A stretch of DNA of 5,363 nt from Comamonadaceae bacterium UBA2237. Lineage in GTDB: Bacteria > Pseudomonadota > Gammaproteobacteria > Burkholderiales > Burkholderiaceae_C. The notes under the pieces were generated by a model. That model did no database searches. It saw nothing but the letters and a program-made list of their open reading frames with translations, and was not told the origin of the DNA. Position numbers and translations under genes: made by a program. Location of the stretch: assembly GCA_002347905.1 (NCBI GenBank), contig DDYJ01000010.1, positions 1-5,363 of the forward strand, written 5' to 3'. How positions within the stretch are numbered: the stretch's first letter is position 1; every line of letters begins with the position of its first letter. Positions 5,302 to 5,363 of this stretch are shown here, in pieces.

Positions 5302-5363
5302 TGGGTATCTAACTCGCGATGGCGTTTTAAGGTAACCCAGTGAGATGCGAATTGTTTTGTCAG
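5298..5363 (-). CDS. rapZ: RapZ-type RNase adapter protein, last 21 residues only (5' end beyond window)
   Basis: The minus-strand frame entering at 5363 reads [21 protein letters not shown] and stops with TAA at 5300-5298. The pattern LxxxFxxxxxxxxxRHRxL matches the C-terminus of RapZ (YvcJ family, P-loop ATP/GTP-binding protein), where E. coli has a similar YFRSRGKNVQSRHRTLEK. In E. coli RapZ binds the small RNA GlmZ and delivers it to RNase E, controlling glucosamine-6-phosphate synthase. The same role in betaproteobacteria is not established by this sequence. The gene is convergent with mutY, and the two stop codons share TTAA. My recollection that rapZ commonly neighbours mutY in Burkholderiales supports the call. 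The visible part is short and the basic tail of the E. coli protein is replaced by ELDTH, so identity is likely but not certain. Confidence 0.72.
   Translation of the reverse strand: MTKQFASHWVTLKRHRELDTH

Noticed and set aside
1..5363. Hidden defence island, mobile element, CRISPR or other new system
   Set aside because: Almost every base is accounted for by conserved housekeeping genes in a familiar order. No transposase, integrase, array or att-like duplication next to the tRNA was seen.

Overview
The window is an ordinary, gene-dense chromosomal segment of a betaproteobacterium. It is most likely Burkholderiales of the Comamonadaceae type, judging from the protein sequences, the moderate base composition and the gene order prs / tRNA-Gln / ispE / lolB / TPR protein / mutM / mutY / rapZ. 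The family is inferred from memory of protein styles, not from a search. No gap between genes exceeds about 65 bases. I see no mobile element, CRISPR array, phage gene or toxin-antitoxin pair.

Minus-strand block, read from 3390 down to 1. A periplasmic TPR-repeat protein (3390-1768) is followed after 2 bases by the outer-membrane lipoprotein receptor lolB (1765-1277). After 4 bases comes ispE (1272-424), a kinase of the MEP isoprenoid pathway. A CCA-encoding tRNA-Gln(UUG) lies at 391-315, and prs (PRPP synthetase, from 250 and cut by the window edge) completes the block. The tight spacing suggests one transcription unit with the tRNA embedded between two mRNA genes. Envelope biogenesis (TPR protein, LolB), isoprenoid supply (IspE) and nucleotide-precursor supply (Prs) are therefore linked by position. 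Pseudomonas has a similar order.

Plus-strand block. mutM (3431-4258) and mutY (4243-5301) diverge from the TPR gene across only 40 bases and overlap each other by 16 bases. They encode the two glycosylases of the GO system against 8-oxoguanine: MutM removes the oxidised base opposite C, and MutY removes A misinserted opposite it. All key catalytic and metal-binding residues are present in both. At the right edge a convergent minus-strand gene, whose last 21 residues look like RapZ, shares the palindrome TTAA with mutY, so both stop codons lie in the same four bases.

Points worth a second look: the first 19 bases do not continue the nearly invariant Prs sequence, which suggests an assembly break or a real disruption. 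The TPR protein has no cysteine and so cannot be a lipoprotein, unlike the Pseudomonas protein it may correspond to. Perfect stem-loops lie at the end of ispE and before prs, and a bulged one near the end of mutM. The divergent promoter region is very short, and the mutY and rapZ stop codons are superimposed. I found no convincing undescribed system.
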